Shown piece after piece: positions 44,413 through 55,859 of a stretch of 64,000 nt of DNA; position 1 is the first letter of the stretch, and each line of letters begins with the position of its first letter. The position numbers were made by a program, and so were the translations under genes. Below the pieces are notes generated by a model. It was not told where the DNA came from, did not search any database, and was given only the letters and a program-made list of their open reading frames with translations. The DNA comes from Erigeron canadensis (lineage: Eukaryota; Streptophyta; Magnoliopsida; Asterales; Asteraceae), in the NCBI RefSeq assembly GCF_010389155.1, contig NC_057766.1, forward strand, positions 31,939,516-32,003,515, written 5' to 3'.

Positions 44413-46141
44413 GGTTTTTGAGTTTAAAAGATGAAGTTTTGAAAAGAAAGTTGATTAAATGGCAAGAAAAGTGTGGATTTCAATCATATAATGCATAGAT
44501 GTAAGATGATATTTGTTTTTGAATTAGTAGGCAAGGTATTGAGTTGAAATAGTCAATGAATTGATGTAAGTGAATAAATTAAGTAATGATAATTGTGGAT
44601 GTAGGGTCGGTGGAATGGTGTCGATATGTGATTTGTGGTTGAATTTAATGAATGTTGTTTGGGTCAACGATAGAGGAAGACTTTGGAAAATTGGAATATT
44701 AGGTAGGTAGCTAACGGGTAATGTCTAAAAAAAACAAACAAAAAAAAAATAAATTAGATGGGAACTTTTTATTCTTTGGACCGAATTGGTAACGATACCC
44801 CAACCAATTTTGAAGCCCGGTCGTTAATAAAAATGAGTACTTAAAAATAGTAAATAGAAAAAGTTACACATGATATTACAAAAATGATAAATTTTATAAC
44901 GTGGATACCATCTAGCTGATACTTGAGACTAAACTAATTGAAACTTTTTTTTTTATTGCTTAGGCGTCTTGCCGAAGCATATTAATTTGCCGAAGCATAT
45001 TAATAAAATTCTAGCTGTTCTAAAAAAAAAACTAATTGGAACTAGTTATGACTCAAGTAAAAAATGTGGTTGAGATTTAACTTTTTTTTTTCCTAAGTAA
45101 ACTTTTATTCACAATCTCCCACACAATTAGATTTAACATGCAACGGATGAAAAAAAACCCGACTTGATGAGGAAACCTGATACTCGATGAAAATACCTGA
45201 ACCCATTCGGGTATGGACTCAGACATACTTACCCTGACTTGACCTGACCCGACCCAATATCAATAACTATACCTACATACTATTAGTTTTTTATTTATAT
45301 CCAACCTCTATAAATACAATGTTTCACACTAATATAAACTAATTTTCTATCTATAGTCCACAACTTGCGCATCCTTTTCTTAAAGTATCAACATCCAGTG
45401 GTATCCTTTCTCAAATCTTAGTAATTATTCTTGATAAATAACTATCCTTATCGGATCGGGTTCGAATAGTATATTCTTTATTAGGTTCGGATTTGACATT
45501 ACCCGTCGTCTCGATCCTAACCCATTGCCATTACTAACTGCAACTAATAAAATCCATTTGTTAGCCTTAAAAACAAATTTTATCATAAAAGAAATGCAAA
45601 ATATCAAAAGCAAAATGAAATCAACAAACCCAAAATTGTTATTTAATTTATAACTTTTATTAAGACTCCAAGTTTAGAAAAAGCTATCGTTATGATAATA
45701 TCCTTTAGATACTTGTAATTAGTTGTATATATGAACTAAAAGTTACTTTTTATTTTTTGCGACTAAAAGAATTGAATAAACCAAAAGCGTCATGATGTTT
45801 TTCTTCTATAGCCTTAAAGCAATAATATTTAAAATGCACAGAAAAATAGTTTATGAAAAAGAATTGAAAAAAATGCACCACAGAAGTGAGTAAGTAACAT
45901 CATCAAGTGCTTCCTTCTATGAATCACCATACAGGGAATCCCCTACCGTCATTTTGACCCCAGCATCCCTACATGTATAAAAAGGAGCACATAGAGAGAA
46001 TAAAGAAGGTTAGCACCTTCCATGATGGATGCGGAAAAAAGGAACACAAAAAGAGAAGAAATAAGGTTTATGAGAGATTATAGAAAGAAGATTACTATTG
46101 TCAAATAAGTTTTTCAAATTCACAAGTTTTATCACTAGAAG
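44413..46141. other. Upstream region of the LYK4/5-type gene and spacer
   Basis: Promoter side of the minus-strand receptor gene followed by AT-rich spacer. TTGCCGAAGCATATTAAT occurs twice in tandem (about 44971 and 44990), a short local duplication. No further gene. Confidence 0.45.
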
Positions 46142-46510
46142 CATAGTTGCCGACTCGTTGTTTTTGACTCGACTTGAAATCTTGATTTTTGACACGTAAC
46201 TCGAATCGTAAGAGTTAGGATATCTGATAATACAATTATTATATACAAGTATGTATTATAATAATATAGTATTATATTTATATATTAACTTAAAGATAAA
46301 TTTAAAAGAATAAAAAGTTATAAAAAAATTATTAAATTATTTTGTAACTCGTGACTCAGAACACGACTCAGACTGACTCGTACCACAAAGAATGCGTCAT
46401 GCTACTTGTCTGAAACAAATCCGAGTCATTCACCAAGTTGATTCATTTTTTACTTTGTTTTGACTCGATTCGTACGAATCACGAGTCGATTTGTACGATT
46501 TTAGTATTTC
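46142..46510. mobile_element. hAT-like element with GACTCG word array (degraded copy)
   Basis: It starts CATAGTTGCCGACTCG, matching the left end of the element at 53672-55421, and contains the same sequence of GACTCG/CGAGTC words (GTAACTCGTGACTCAG, CAAATCCGAGTCATTC). Its right end has drifted and lacks the GATAACTATG terminus, and no target duplication is clear. Confidence 0.6.
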
Positions 46511-46564
46511 ATATTTTCCATTTCATATTACAATCGGTCATGGGTGTTTTTCATTTATCATCAT

Positions 46565-46700
46565 TAGAGGTGGCAAGATGGGTGAATTAGTTGGGTTGGG
46601 TAAGGGGAAGAAAACAGGAACACTCAAAAACGGGTCACAACTGTGATGTTACAAAATAACCGGGTCAGGTAGATTTTCATAATCGATAAGGTAGATTTTC
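46565..46700. mobile_element. hAT-like terminal fragment with GGGT words
   Basis: It begins TAGAGGTGGCAAGATGGGT, like the TAGAGGTG ends of other hAT elements here, then GGGTTGGGTAAGGGG and AAAACGGGTCA words. No matching right end was found, so it is probably truncated. Confidence 0.4.
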
Positions 46701-47000
46701 ATCAATCCGGACGGTGTCCACATATCTAGCGTTCATTAGTGGCGTGGAACGAAACTGGGGATGAAAAACGTAAGGTCGTGAACCCAAGGATGAACAACGT
46801 AACTTGGCGTAAAGCACAGGGACAATAACGGTAATCAACTAAATTCTATTTGAAGTTGTGTTAGTATATATTTTACATGAGAGGACGAAAGTGGTATAAC
46901 CACAGCTAGGGACCATTCGTGCAGTTAACTGAAAGTCGCGATAAAAGAAAGAAACCCTAAAACAGCAAAAGAAAGAAACCCCCAAATTATTGATCGATCG

Positions 47001-47974
47001 ATGGCACCATCAAAGGCATTAATTCTTTCTTTACAAGAATACCCTAAAGAAACTGAAGATGGAGGCACTTGTTTTAGTCCTGGTGAAAATAGCTGGGTCT
47101 TCTTTGCAACCAAGAATACCCTAAAGAAGCTGAGCCCTCCCCACGTGTTCCTCCCCCTTCTCAGGCACATATTTACTTTAAGCTCCAAAAGTCCTCCTTT
47201 AGTGATAATCCAAAAGCAAAGGTCTTCTTTGCAACCACCACCTTTAGGCTACCGCATTCTCCAGAGTTTGTCTTAAGAATCCTTGGAGATGAAAGCAGAC
47301 GTCACGAGCTAGGTACATACCCTGCTATACATTGACACACGTACGCATACGCAGTCCATTCATTATATCCCATTTTAATCTTGTTTTCACAGCTGGATGC
47401 GTCTGGGATGATTGGCCGACTCGCAGAGGGGACATGTTACACAACTGGTGATGACCCCAGGAACAAGATATCCGTTCAGGTATGTACGTTGACACACACG
47501 TTTGTTGGGGTGACTTTGGTGTTTAACTGTTGACATTTGTTGCAACAGGCTAATCTGTCGTTCCGCGATGAGGTCTTACTCCAAGAGACGAGTGTCGACC
47601 CGTCTGGTTCACTGGTGGTGTGGTCCTTGCTTAAAAATCAGCCGTTTGCTCTTGCCAGACGTGGTGTTTATCCTCGATCTTCTCCTCTAATTGGGTTATC
47701 AGGTGTTGCCATCAGTAGCAGTAGCAATACGGGTGGTGGCTCAGTTATCACGCTGGGTCTACAGCAGGAGCATTGCGACACAGAACTCAGGCCAAAGTTG
47801 ACTGAGGTGGTCAATAAATATATGCGAGATACTATCGGCAGAATTGTAGCGGTCTTGAACAACTTGAAAGATGAAGGTATGGCGACTGCGGGTGACCAAC
47901 AAATAACAGGAGTCCTAGGTTCAACCAACAAGAGGAAGCACATTATGATGATTGCGGGTGAGTGCTCACACTGA
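47001..47974 (+). pseudogene. Damaged multi-exon gene of unknown family
   Basis: A CCCTAAA-rich leader precedes an ATG at 47001, and exon-like sequence follows with splice signals (CAG/GTATGT at about 47480, ACAG at 47549). The best-preserved part reads LDASGMIGRLAEGTCYTTGDD from 47400, and in the last exon (47550-47974) ends MMIAGECSH. Two breaks are visible. A ~77-bp unit containing CAAGAATACCCTAAAGAA is tandemly duplicated (47034 and 47111) and shifts the frame. The junction between the first exon (ending near 47315) and the second also does not keep frame. Without the duplication the first exon would read on through FKLQKSSFSDNPKAKVFF and FVLRILGDESRRHEL. I do not recognise the family. 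It may instead be an intact gene with splicing I have misread. Confidence 0.5.
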
Positions 47975-48656
47975 TCAAGGAGAACTGTTGTGGTTTTAAT
48001 TGATTGGAGTATCTACTTTTATAATTTCAGTTTGTTGTCTGCCCAGGAGGCCACTTTATTTAAAATAACTTTTGGGCCTACCATGAACTAAATAGGTCTT
48101 GTCTTTGCCATCTTTTGTGAACAGTTTATGACTCATGATGTCCTATCTATTATGGTTGCACTATCAATGCCAATATTATGGTTGCAGTGTCAATGCATGA
48201 CTCTTCCTATTTTGTAAAACATTAGGCGATACACACGCGTATTTTCTCTATCGTTTTCTCTCAGAAACTTTATTGTTAGGATGAATTTTAGTTTTTAGGA
48301 GGATATATATCATTATCTAATCGAAAGTTTGAAACCATAAAACCTTGGGACTTTGTAGAATCTCGAAACGTGTTGCTGCTATTTTCGCTAGAGAATTGAA
48401 TACAATGGGCTGCAGAGGATCGACTATGATGACTGGACTGCCACGCTTATACATTGGGTGTGTTTTAAGTGTGTGAGAGTTGAGCTCTGATTTAGCAAAC
48501 TAACTTATGTCTACTTGCTAATAAACAGCTGATGTTGATAATTTGTGAATGAACGAGTGATATATGAATGTCAAGATATATGATCTGTCACGTGTTATTC
48601 TGATGAACAGATAATATCACGTGGGTATATGTTACTTTAATTAATCTTATGTATAC
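47975..48656. other. 3' flank of the damaged gene
   Basis: No recognised feature apart from a near-duplicate ATTATGGTTGCA-TATCAATGC motif around 48150-48195. Confidence 0.45.
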
Positions 48657-48976
48657 TCTTTATTAAAGATTATACACCCCCTCAAAATGGAAAGTGTTAC
48701 CAAAATGTCACATGCGAAATTACCAAAATGTCCTTAATAAACACCTCACTATGGAAGGGTTTTTGTAAATTATCAAATTTGCCCTTAATGAATTAATTTA
48801 CATCTTAAACCCTTATTTTGCTAATATTCTAAGTCCTTATCTTATAACATATTTCTATTATCTTAACATCACTTACACCACTCGACACCAATTGTCGATG
48901 GCATCACCACGCGTCACCAACACCACTATACCGTCGTTGCCGTTACCGCCGCCGCATTACGCGGGTACCATGCTCG
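48657..48976 (+). mobile_element. Non-autonomous Helitron, ~320 bp, uninterrupted copy
   Basis: It starts TCTTTATTAAAGATTATACA and ends GCATTACGCGGGTACCATGC plus TCG. It carries the CACC/GCC-rich block. It is the closest relative of the Helitron at 18183-20507 and shows that copy's empty site: AATTAATTTAC is followed directly by the TTAAACCCTTATTTTG segment. Confidence 0.75.
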
Positions 48977-49704
48977 TATTAATAAATCAAAAGTCACATG
49001 TTTTACCAAACTAGCTATCAACCAGAATTCAATCTGGACAGTTTAAATATGTTTCATAATAATTACATAATAAAAATTGTTAAAAGAAGCAAACCTTGAT
49101 CTTAACATTATCATATTTTGAATTCAATAATAAACAAAAAAAAGAATCATAACCGTAAATTTGTCATTAATAATAATTGTTATACGTGTTAATATTACTA
49201 AGACTATACAAGTTTCAAAGTACAATAGTATTAGAATCATCATCAGAAGATAATTATTATAATATAAAAAGTGCTTTTTAGTGAATCTGTTGTCCGATCT
49301 CACCTAAATCCATGTTTTTTTATGCAAATAAAGGTTTTGAACATAAAGTTAAAACAACCATATTAGTAGAAACAAGAATGGAGATATTGCAAGTCCAAAA
49401 ATTTCGCTGACATTTGATAAAAATCTAGTTCGGTTGGATTTCAGATAATATATGTTCTGATATCCCGATAAGATAGCCTATAGAAATAAAACAATGGGCG
49501 TGTAAAAGAAATCCTTGTAAAGCGTGCAATATAAACTGTCCAAACTTTCAATACATCCTGCATGTTTTCAATCTACCTACAACTACTGCTAGCACTAACT
49601 TCAGGAGCAATTTAATTATGACCTTAGGGTATATACCCAATATATCCTTGCCCCAATAATCTTGGTCAAGTCGGTATATATATATACTAAAGGGCATCTC
49701 CAGT
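48977..49704. other. AT-rich spacer
   Basis: No gene recognised. Confidence 0.5.
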
Positions 49705-49866
49705 TCATAGTGCTTTAATTGTTTTGCACTGCCATGTTGCAGTTTTCGGATCAAACCTCAGTTCCCATGTAGGCCGATAGTGCAGGTCTTGTTTCAATGT
49801 TAGCACCTGTGGCTTTCCATTGAGATACACCGTCTTAATACGAACAAATTCTCTATTCTCTATCTC
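49705..49866 (-). pseudogene. Orphan terminal exon of an unidentified gene
   Basis: On the minus strand a clear acceptor (ATATGCAG) is followed by a 53-codon reading with good protein character: EIENREFVRIKTVYLNG, LKQDLHYRPTWELRFDP, then TATWQCKTIKAL and a stop. No upstream exon of the same gene could be found before the duplicated segment that begins at about 50090. It is either the last exon of a gene whose other exons have been lost or displaced, or a gene with long introns that I could not reconstruct. I do not recognise the family. Confidence 0.4.
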
Positions 49867-50401
49867 CTGCATATACCATGAATGCAAGTGAAATTTCAAG
49901 CAAATTAGTAACACATCAAAGTGGCTGATGGACATGTTAAAAAGGTAATCTTGGAATTAAATGTGGTAAAGCTTTGTCCCATTTCCTTTAAACGGTTAAA
50001 TTCGTTTGTAACTTACCTCTTATGTAGTTATGTATGATGTTTGTTAATTGTTATAAATTTATAATCCCTATAGTGCTCTACATACACATACTATGGTTAA
50101 TTGCATGAACCTATTACCATGAACTACCTTCTTCCAAGAATCAAATTTCCAGCAAGTACCAACAAATTAAAAAGATTGGAAAGCAACATTCTTTTTGTTA
50201 TGGTTCCATCACATATGGTATTCTAGCTAATTACTAAGTTACGATTCTATTTTGTGAATACAGAAGTTGATGATCAATCGATCAGTTGATCTTGTTTGTT
50301 TAGTTTGTCCTCTTGTTAGGGTTCAGCACCTACCATATATAATGCATCTATAGAAACATGAAAACATTGAGCAAAGATAAACTAATACTAGGTTAGATAA
50401 A

Positions 50402-50426
50402 TAATAATAATAATAATAATAATAAA
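50402..50426. repeat. (AAT)n microsatellite
   Basis: About eight TAA/AAT units within duplicated copy A. Copy B has only AAATAAATAAA at the same place. Confidence 0.9.
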
Positions 50427-50454
50427 GTAGATGACTTTAATATATTGTGTTATT

Positions 50455-51349
50455 ACTATATATAATAAAAAGGGAAGTACGGGAGTCTGTGCCAGGATTT
50501 TTTTTAATTGGTTACAAGTTGCCTTTTCTAAATATAATACACGTACACAAAAATCGCAACAATCTACTACTTTGGTGGGTTGGTTTGAAAGTTTTTTGTT
50601 ATACCCTGAGTCGGCAGTTCGAGTCTTGGCGGTGTTTTTTCAGGCCTTTTTTTTTCTTTTCTTTTATTTATTTATTAACTCATACAGTACAATGAAATGA
50701 TTCATTCATTCATTTATTCTATTCTTACATGTTCTTTTTCTTCTCCAAAATTTTTTTCTTTTTTTACTATGCAGTATACTAAAGTAGTATGTGATATGAT
50801 AGATGGTTTCTTCCTCCAACTTTTTTATAAAAAAAATTAACTTTTTCAATGTTAATTTATTATTAAGTATCTTGGTTATTGCTACACGTTATTATTTTTA
50901 TTAATAATTTTACGTATCATCATACACAATAAACATTATGTCTCTTAGTTTATTACATGTGATTAATTCATATATTTTTTTATTTCATTATGCTTCTAAC
51001 ACATTATATTATTGTTATCGAAGTATCGTTATTAATGTTATAATTTATCGTCGTTATATATATTTTTTATAATTACTAGTGTCTAATGGCAAACAACTAT
51101 GACGTGCATATTACTATCTACGTGTTCATATAGTTCATTTTCAAGACTGCATTAAGTCTACTGTTATATGATTGTTGATACATATATGAAAAGGTTACAT
51201 ATTTTTTTTATTTTTGTAAGACATTTTTACCTTTATGATACGTTTTTGTAATGTGCAATTATCGTTATGTATTGATCGTCAGTTTTATGTACGTTGCAAC
51301 TTTTACACATTATCATGTTTTCCGGGGCAACGCCCGGGTATAAACCTAG
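50455..51349 (+). mobile_element. Helitron, ~895 bp
   Basis: The 3' end is canonical: a hairpin (CCGGG, loop, CCCGG at 51322-51337), then TATAAACCTAG followed by T. The 5' end is near 50455, where homology with copy B stops (ACTATATATAATAAAAAGGG), but the TC start is not clear. No RepHel coding sequence. Confidence 0.7.
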
Positions 51350-51359
51350 TTTTTTTCAA

Positions 51360-51596
51360 AAACAGAAATATTGTTTTGTTTTTAATAACGAGTTAGTGGT
51401 TAGCATTCGAGACACCACAATGACATCCAATTGGGTAGTATGCAGAACTCAAACTACGTATGCCTGAACAGTAGATGATTCTCGAAAACCTCCCCTTATA
51501 ATCCACTCCTACAAATGTATGAAACGGAACTCAAACCCTGCTGAATTTTATCAATATTTAAGACTTTACCAATCGACCACCAACCTATTAACAACG
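51360..51596 (-). mobile_element. SINE-like element, minus strand
   Basis: On the minus strand the A-box GGTTGGTGGTCGATTGG is followed at about 45 bases by the B-box GGTTTGAGTTCCG. The 3' side ends in an A-rich tail next to the Helitron. Possible target repeats resembling AATATTTTGTTATT lie on both sides. Confidence 0.65.
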
Positions 51597-51724
51597 ATAA
51601 TATTTTGTTATTTACTTCTGTTTCAAAATTGCTAGAAGTCGACGTTAATTAGGTAAACCAAAAATGGATATATATGGTCATGATGATAAAATAAGCGACA
51701 CCTAGTCACTTAATTAGCGAAACT

Positions 51725-52480
51725 CAATATGTACGGGTCGGATCGGGTTGGGTGACGGGTCAAAATGGGTCCGGGTCAAAATGGGTTCGGATCAATACGG
51801 GTACTTTTAAAAACGGGTCAAAACGGGCTTTTATTTATCAAATGACTAAAAAAAGCAAGGAATTGTTTATTTTTGCAGGAAAATCTTTTGTCATCGAATA
51901 ATCTAGTCTAAATATTAAAAATATAGCATGTAAGATGCATAAAAATGTATGGATCATAGGAATTCGTCACGATGGTGATCAAATTATATATTTTTTTCAG
52001 CTATTTACTATTAATGTTTAAAAAGCATAACTACTAAGATTATTATAGAATATCACGAATTAAGTTTATAAAATGAAGTGGAAGAAACCAATATTTGTTT
52101 AAATATACCATTATATAAGATCAAAAAGATTATTGTCATTATTTGTTTCTTTTTAATAATAATCAAGTTGATATAATAGTTACATAATTAAGTTTAATAA
52201 CTACTCTAAAAGATTTAATAGCTTTACTTTACTAATCAAAGTAAGAGAACGACTCAAATTTGACCAGTATAACTACAAAGTTGAATATATTCCATTCGAC
52301 CACCAACCGCCCATTCTAACCCGCTCCCTTTAAATTTGAGTTTCCTTGTAGTCCAGAATAACCCGCTCAAGAAATATCTAATGCCCAATCTGACTCAAAT
52401 ATTTAAATTAAATGTCCAATATCACCCAAATGTTAATGTTTGGCTCATGATTGTCGGCTCTACTCAATGATCGTAAAAAG
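51725..52480. mobile_element. Possible hAT-like region with GGGTC words
   Basis: The left part (51735-51830) is a dense array of CGGGTC, GGGTCAAAATGGGT and ACGGGT words. The right part (52295-52380) has the complement, AACCCGCTC. This mirrors the word-array elements elsewhere in the window. Terminal repeats and target duplications were not found. Confidence 0.4.
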
Positions 52481-52884
52481 AATTTAAGCTTTAACAAAAC
52501 GAAATTCTCTCATGTTTTTTTTTTTTTTTTTTTTTTACTTTCAATATAGCATCATACTGTAATTACAAACTTGGAACTAGCATTCATGTAACATCCTGCA
52601 GAATTTGCAACATGGTTCGTCCTTAACGTGTATATACAATGTGATAATAGGGAGAGAATTGCCCTGTCTAAAATTAATGTTCAGTTTTTAATAAGCTATG
52701 CTTTAAGATCGAACACATCAATTATTAAATGAAAAATTGTGTCCACGAAAAGATTATGAACTATGCATAATGAGGTACATATATAATAAAATAATTATGG
52801 TCTCGTATATTTAATGATCAAATTTACCTTAAAATATTGTAAATCTCTAATATATTTGACACAAGTTCTAAATCTATTTTTTTA

Positions 52885-53090
52885 ACCGTCAGTATTCGAC
52901 ATCAGAGGACACCTCACTGTATAATGGTGAAGCCCTGCACGTACTCTAGATTACGAGATATTGATCGTAAGCCGATACAATTTAAAGGAACAACCCTCAG
53001 GACATGTCACTCTAGAGAGCCGAACCCATGACCTAAGGTAAAACCAAGAATGACTCTAGCCAGTTGATATAACCTTCATTGTCTGGTCCA
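52885..53090 (-). mobile_element. SINE-like element, minus strand
   Basis: On the minus strand CAACTGGCTAGAGTCA (A-box-like) is followed by GGGTTCGGCTCTC (B-box-like). The GC-richer body contrasts with its AT-rich surroundings. Ends are approximate. Confidence 0.5.
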
Positions 53091-53671
53091 AATTTAATTA
53101 ACATTTTAATTCATACAAAATTTAAATCGAAATGTATAATATTTAATGCTTCATACATGTTGACTTATACGGGAAAATTTAAGTAAAAGATGCAATACTT
53201 ATCTTAGGTAAAACATTTGAATTTTACCGGTGGATTATGTAAAATTTAAGAGATTATATGTTTATCAAATTTCAAAGTTTAATTTATAATTTTTTTTAAC
53301 ATGACAGTACTTATAATAGGAAAGTCATGCAGACGGATCATTTTTCCTACTTATAAAGGAAAAGTTTATAACATATATTCAAAAGTTATTTAGTAGCATA
53401 TATACTTTTTATTTTATACTAAATAAATTGGTTCACTAGAATTTCACACAGCTATTTAGTAGCATACGTAATTTAAAAAAAAAACCCAATGCAAGCAAAT
53501 TTCAAGTTCATAGACCGATTCTAATCTCAACCCGAAAGTAGGCTATGGTTAATTATATCAACTTATTACTACGAACTATCTTCTTCCAAGAATCAAATTC
53601 CCAGCAAGTAACAACAAAAAAATTGGAAAGCAACATTAAATCTATGATCGAGTATTTGTTATGGTTCCATC

Positions 53672-55421
53672 CAGAGTTATCGACTCGGTAATTTTAACTT
53701 GACTCGAAATATGATTTTTTGACTCGGTAATCCAGAGATAGAATATTTGATAATATATAACTTTATAAATAAATATAAGTTTTTATTGTAGAAATATAGT
53801 ATTGTACTAGATTTTAGACCCGTGTCCACTGGACACGAGTTTATGATATTATCAATATTAGATCTTCATACATATAAGTCATAAAAGTTTATAATTTTAA
53901 ATATATATTTTGCAAGTAATAGTACAATAATCACAGGTTCGTCACTGTCATTATTAGCAGAGACATATTAATGAAATTATTTGCCGTAATCATTCTCTAT
54001 TATAGAATTTTTTTGAAAGTAGTTGTACCAATAATGTAATATTATTATAAAAGATTATTAAGAATTAAAATACGAACATACTTGTGATCTCGTACTTGAC
54101 ATTCAAGTAGATGTTTTTAATTATGATGCGGGGCCATAACACGGAGAAGTTTATTTCAATCACTTGTTCTATGATAATTTAGATAACAATTAAGATTGTT
54201 TTCATATTCTTTGATAACAATTAGGATTAGTGATTTGAGTGACAAATGTAACTTTAAACAAAATTTAAATAATCATGTAACTTGTAGGATGAATGGATCC
54301 GTTACTAATATATATAAAAAAATTTTGTGATTCATATTGTGTTTAGAAAAAAGATATTGTATATATATATATTATTGTGTTTGTGATATGTATATAGAGA
54401 TATTAAATATAAATTTAATTTTAATATTTACAAATTATAAAACTCTAATCCAATATATTATTAAATTGGACAATTATATCAATATTGTGTTAGAATACAC
54501 ATGTATGACATTTATATGTATTAATTTATAATATTTTCTTATAAGAAATATTTATCTTTAGTCATGTAGATGTCATTGATATTTATATGTGTAAATCTGT
54601 ATTTTATGTTTATATAATAATAAGTCAAAATTGAAAATTTGAGAAAGTCGAGAGATGTGATTACGCACATTGTTTGTATCATTTTAAAGATAAGATAAAT
54701 TATTAAATATATAAGTTTAAATGTAAAAATGTAAGTAAAAACAAATTTAAAAGAATATACTTTTAAAACAGTGAACACATATATTGTATTTCATCTTTTG
54801 GAAAAAAAATTTTGTATATAATATTTCATATGTTGAAATTGTTTTAACAAATTAAATGATTAAAAATATTTATAAAATATTTTCAAGTTGATGGCTAAAA
54901 ATATATATAAATTAAGTATTGAGGGTTAAAAAATATAAATTATTGATGGAAAACTAAAAAGTGTAAATTAATGAGATTTTTTCGATAAATACTAATATAA
55001 TAATATATTTGGATAATGATTATTAGGAATTTTAAATTATAATTAAGTTCAATGATGACATAAGCGAAAGTCAATTTGATAAAATTAAACGATTTGATTG
55101 GTTAATAAGTCATTAGTTCAACTGTTTTATAATATATATATATTAAGATTAAGATTAAGATTGATAAATTAAGCTAAAAATAGAAAACATTATTAAAATA
55201 GAATCAAATTAAAACACATCTAAAAGAGCTATGTTATTTAAAATAATAAAATCAAAAAAATTAAAAATTATATTGTGACTCGTGACTCAACTCGTGACAT
55301 GACTCAGACCGACTCGCAAAACAAAACACGAGTCATGCTACGAGTCTGGAACAAATCCGAGTCATCTATCGGGTCGCCTCGTTTTCACTTGTTTTTGACT
55401 CGTGCGAGTTTGATAACTATG
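53672..55421. mobile_element. hAT-type element with GACTCG word array, carrying a nested Helitron
   Basis: It is flanked by the perfect 8-bp duplication GTTCCATC (53664-53671 and 55422-55429). Inverted ends are CAGAGTTATCGACTCG and GAGTTTGATAACTATG. Both arms carry GACTCG/CGAGTC words. The hAT itself is about 400 bp; the rest is a Helitron inserted into it. A degraded relative lies at 46142-46510. Confidence 0.88.
53807..55160 (-). mobile_element. Helitron in minus orientation, ~1.35 kb, nested in the hAT element
   Basis: On the minus strand the 3' end is CTAG followed by T, preceded by a perfect 7-bp-stem hairpin (CGTGTCC, loop ACT, GGACACG; 53821-53837). The 5' end lies in TCTTAATCTTAATCTTAAT at about 55142-55160, a plausible TC start. 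The interior is extremely AT-rich without coding capacity. Confidence 0.72.
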
Positions 55422-55859
55422 GTTCCATCACATATGGTATTCTAGTTACTAATTAAGGTAAGATTCTAGTGTGTGAAAACAGAAGTTGACGATCAGTTGC
55501 CGCGATCTTAATTCCTCGATTTATCTTCCTTATTTAGCGTGTCCCTCTTGTTATGGTTTCAGCACCTACACCTACCATATATCCTGCATTCATACAAGCA
55601 GGAAAACATTGAGCAAAGATAAATACTAGGCTAGAATTAAAATAAATAAAAAAATACATGACTTTAAAATATTGTGGTATTTACTTCTGTTTCGAAAGCA
55701 TTATCAAATTCTAGCTAGGGATTAATAAATATATCATATCAACATCAATTGACATTGTATAAAGATAAACAAATTAAGTGATTATATATATATGGTCTAT
55801 ACTCAATATGCTGGGATGCTATATGTACAAAAATAATTAAATTTCACCTTAGCATAACT

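Larger units (their letters stand above)
50091..51640. repeat. Duplicated segment, copy A (interrupted)
   Basis: 50091-50454 and 51600-51640 together match copy B (53543-53671 plus 55430-55716) base for base over long stretches, for example CTTCTTCCAAGAATCAAAT, ATTGGAAAGCAACATT, CATTGAGCAAAGATAAA and TTACTTCTGTTTC. The middle (50455-51600) is a later insertion of a Helitron plus a SINE-like sequence, because copy B lacks it. Confidence 0.8.
53543..55716. repeat. Duplicated segment, copy B (interrupted)
   Basis: 53543-53671 and 55430-55716 match copy A at 50091-50454 and 51600-51640. The intervening 53672-55421 is a hAT insertion with its target duplication. At the corresponding place copy A shows the empty site GTTCCATC followed by ACATATGG (50203-50218). 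Confidence 0.8.

Noticed and set aside
46925..47188. 87-codon minus-strand frame over the unknown gene
   Set aside because: Antisense to the better-supported + strand exon; no family character.
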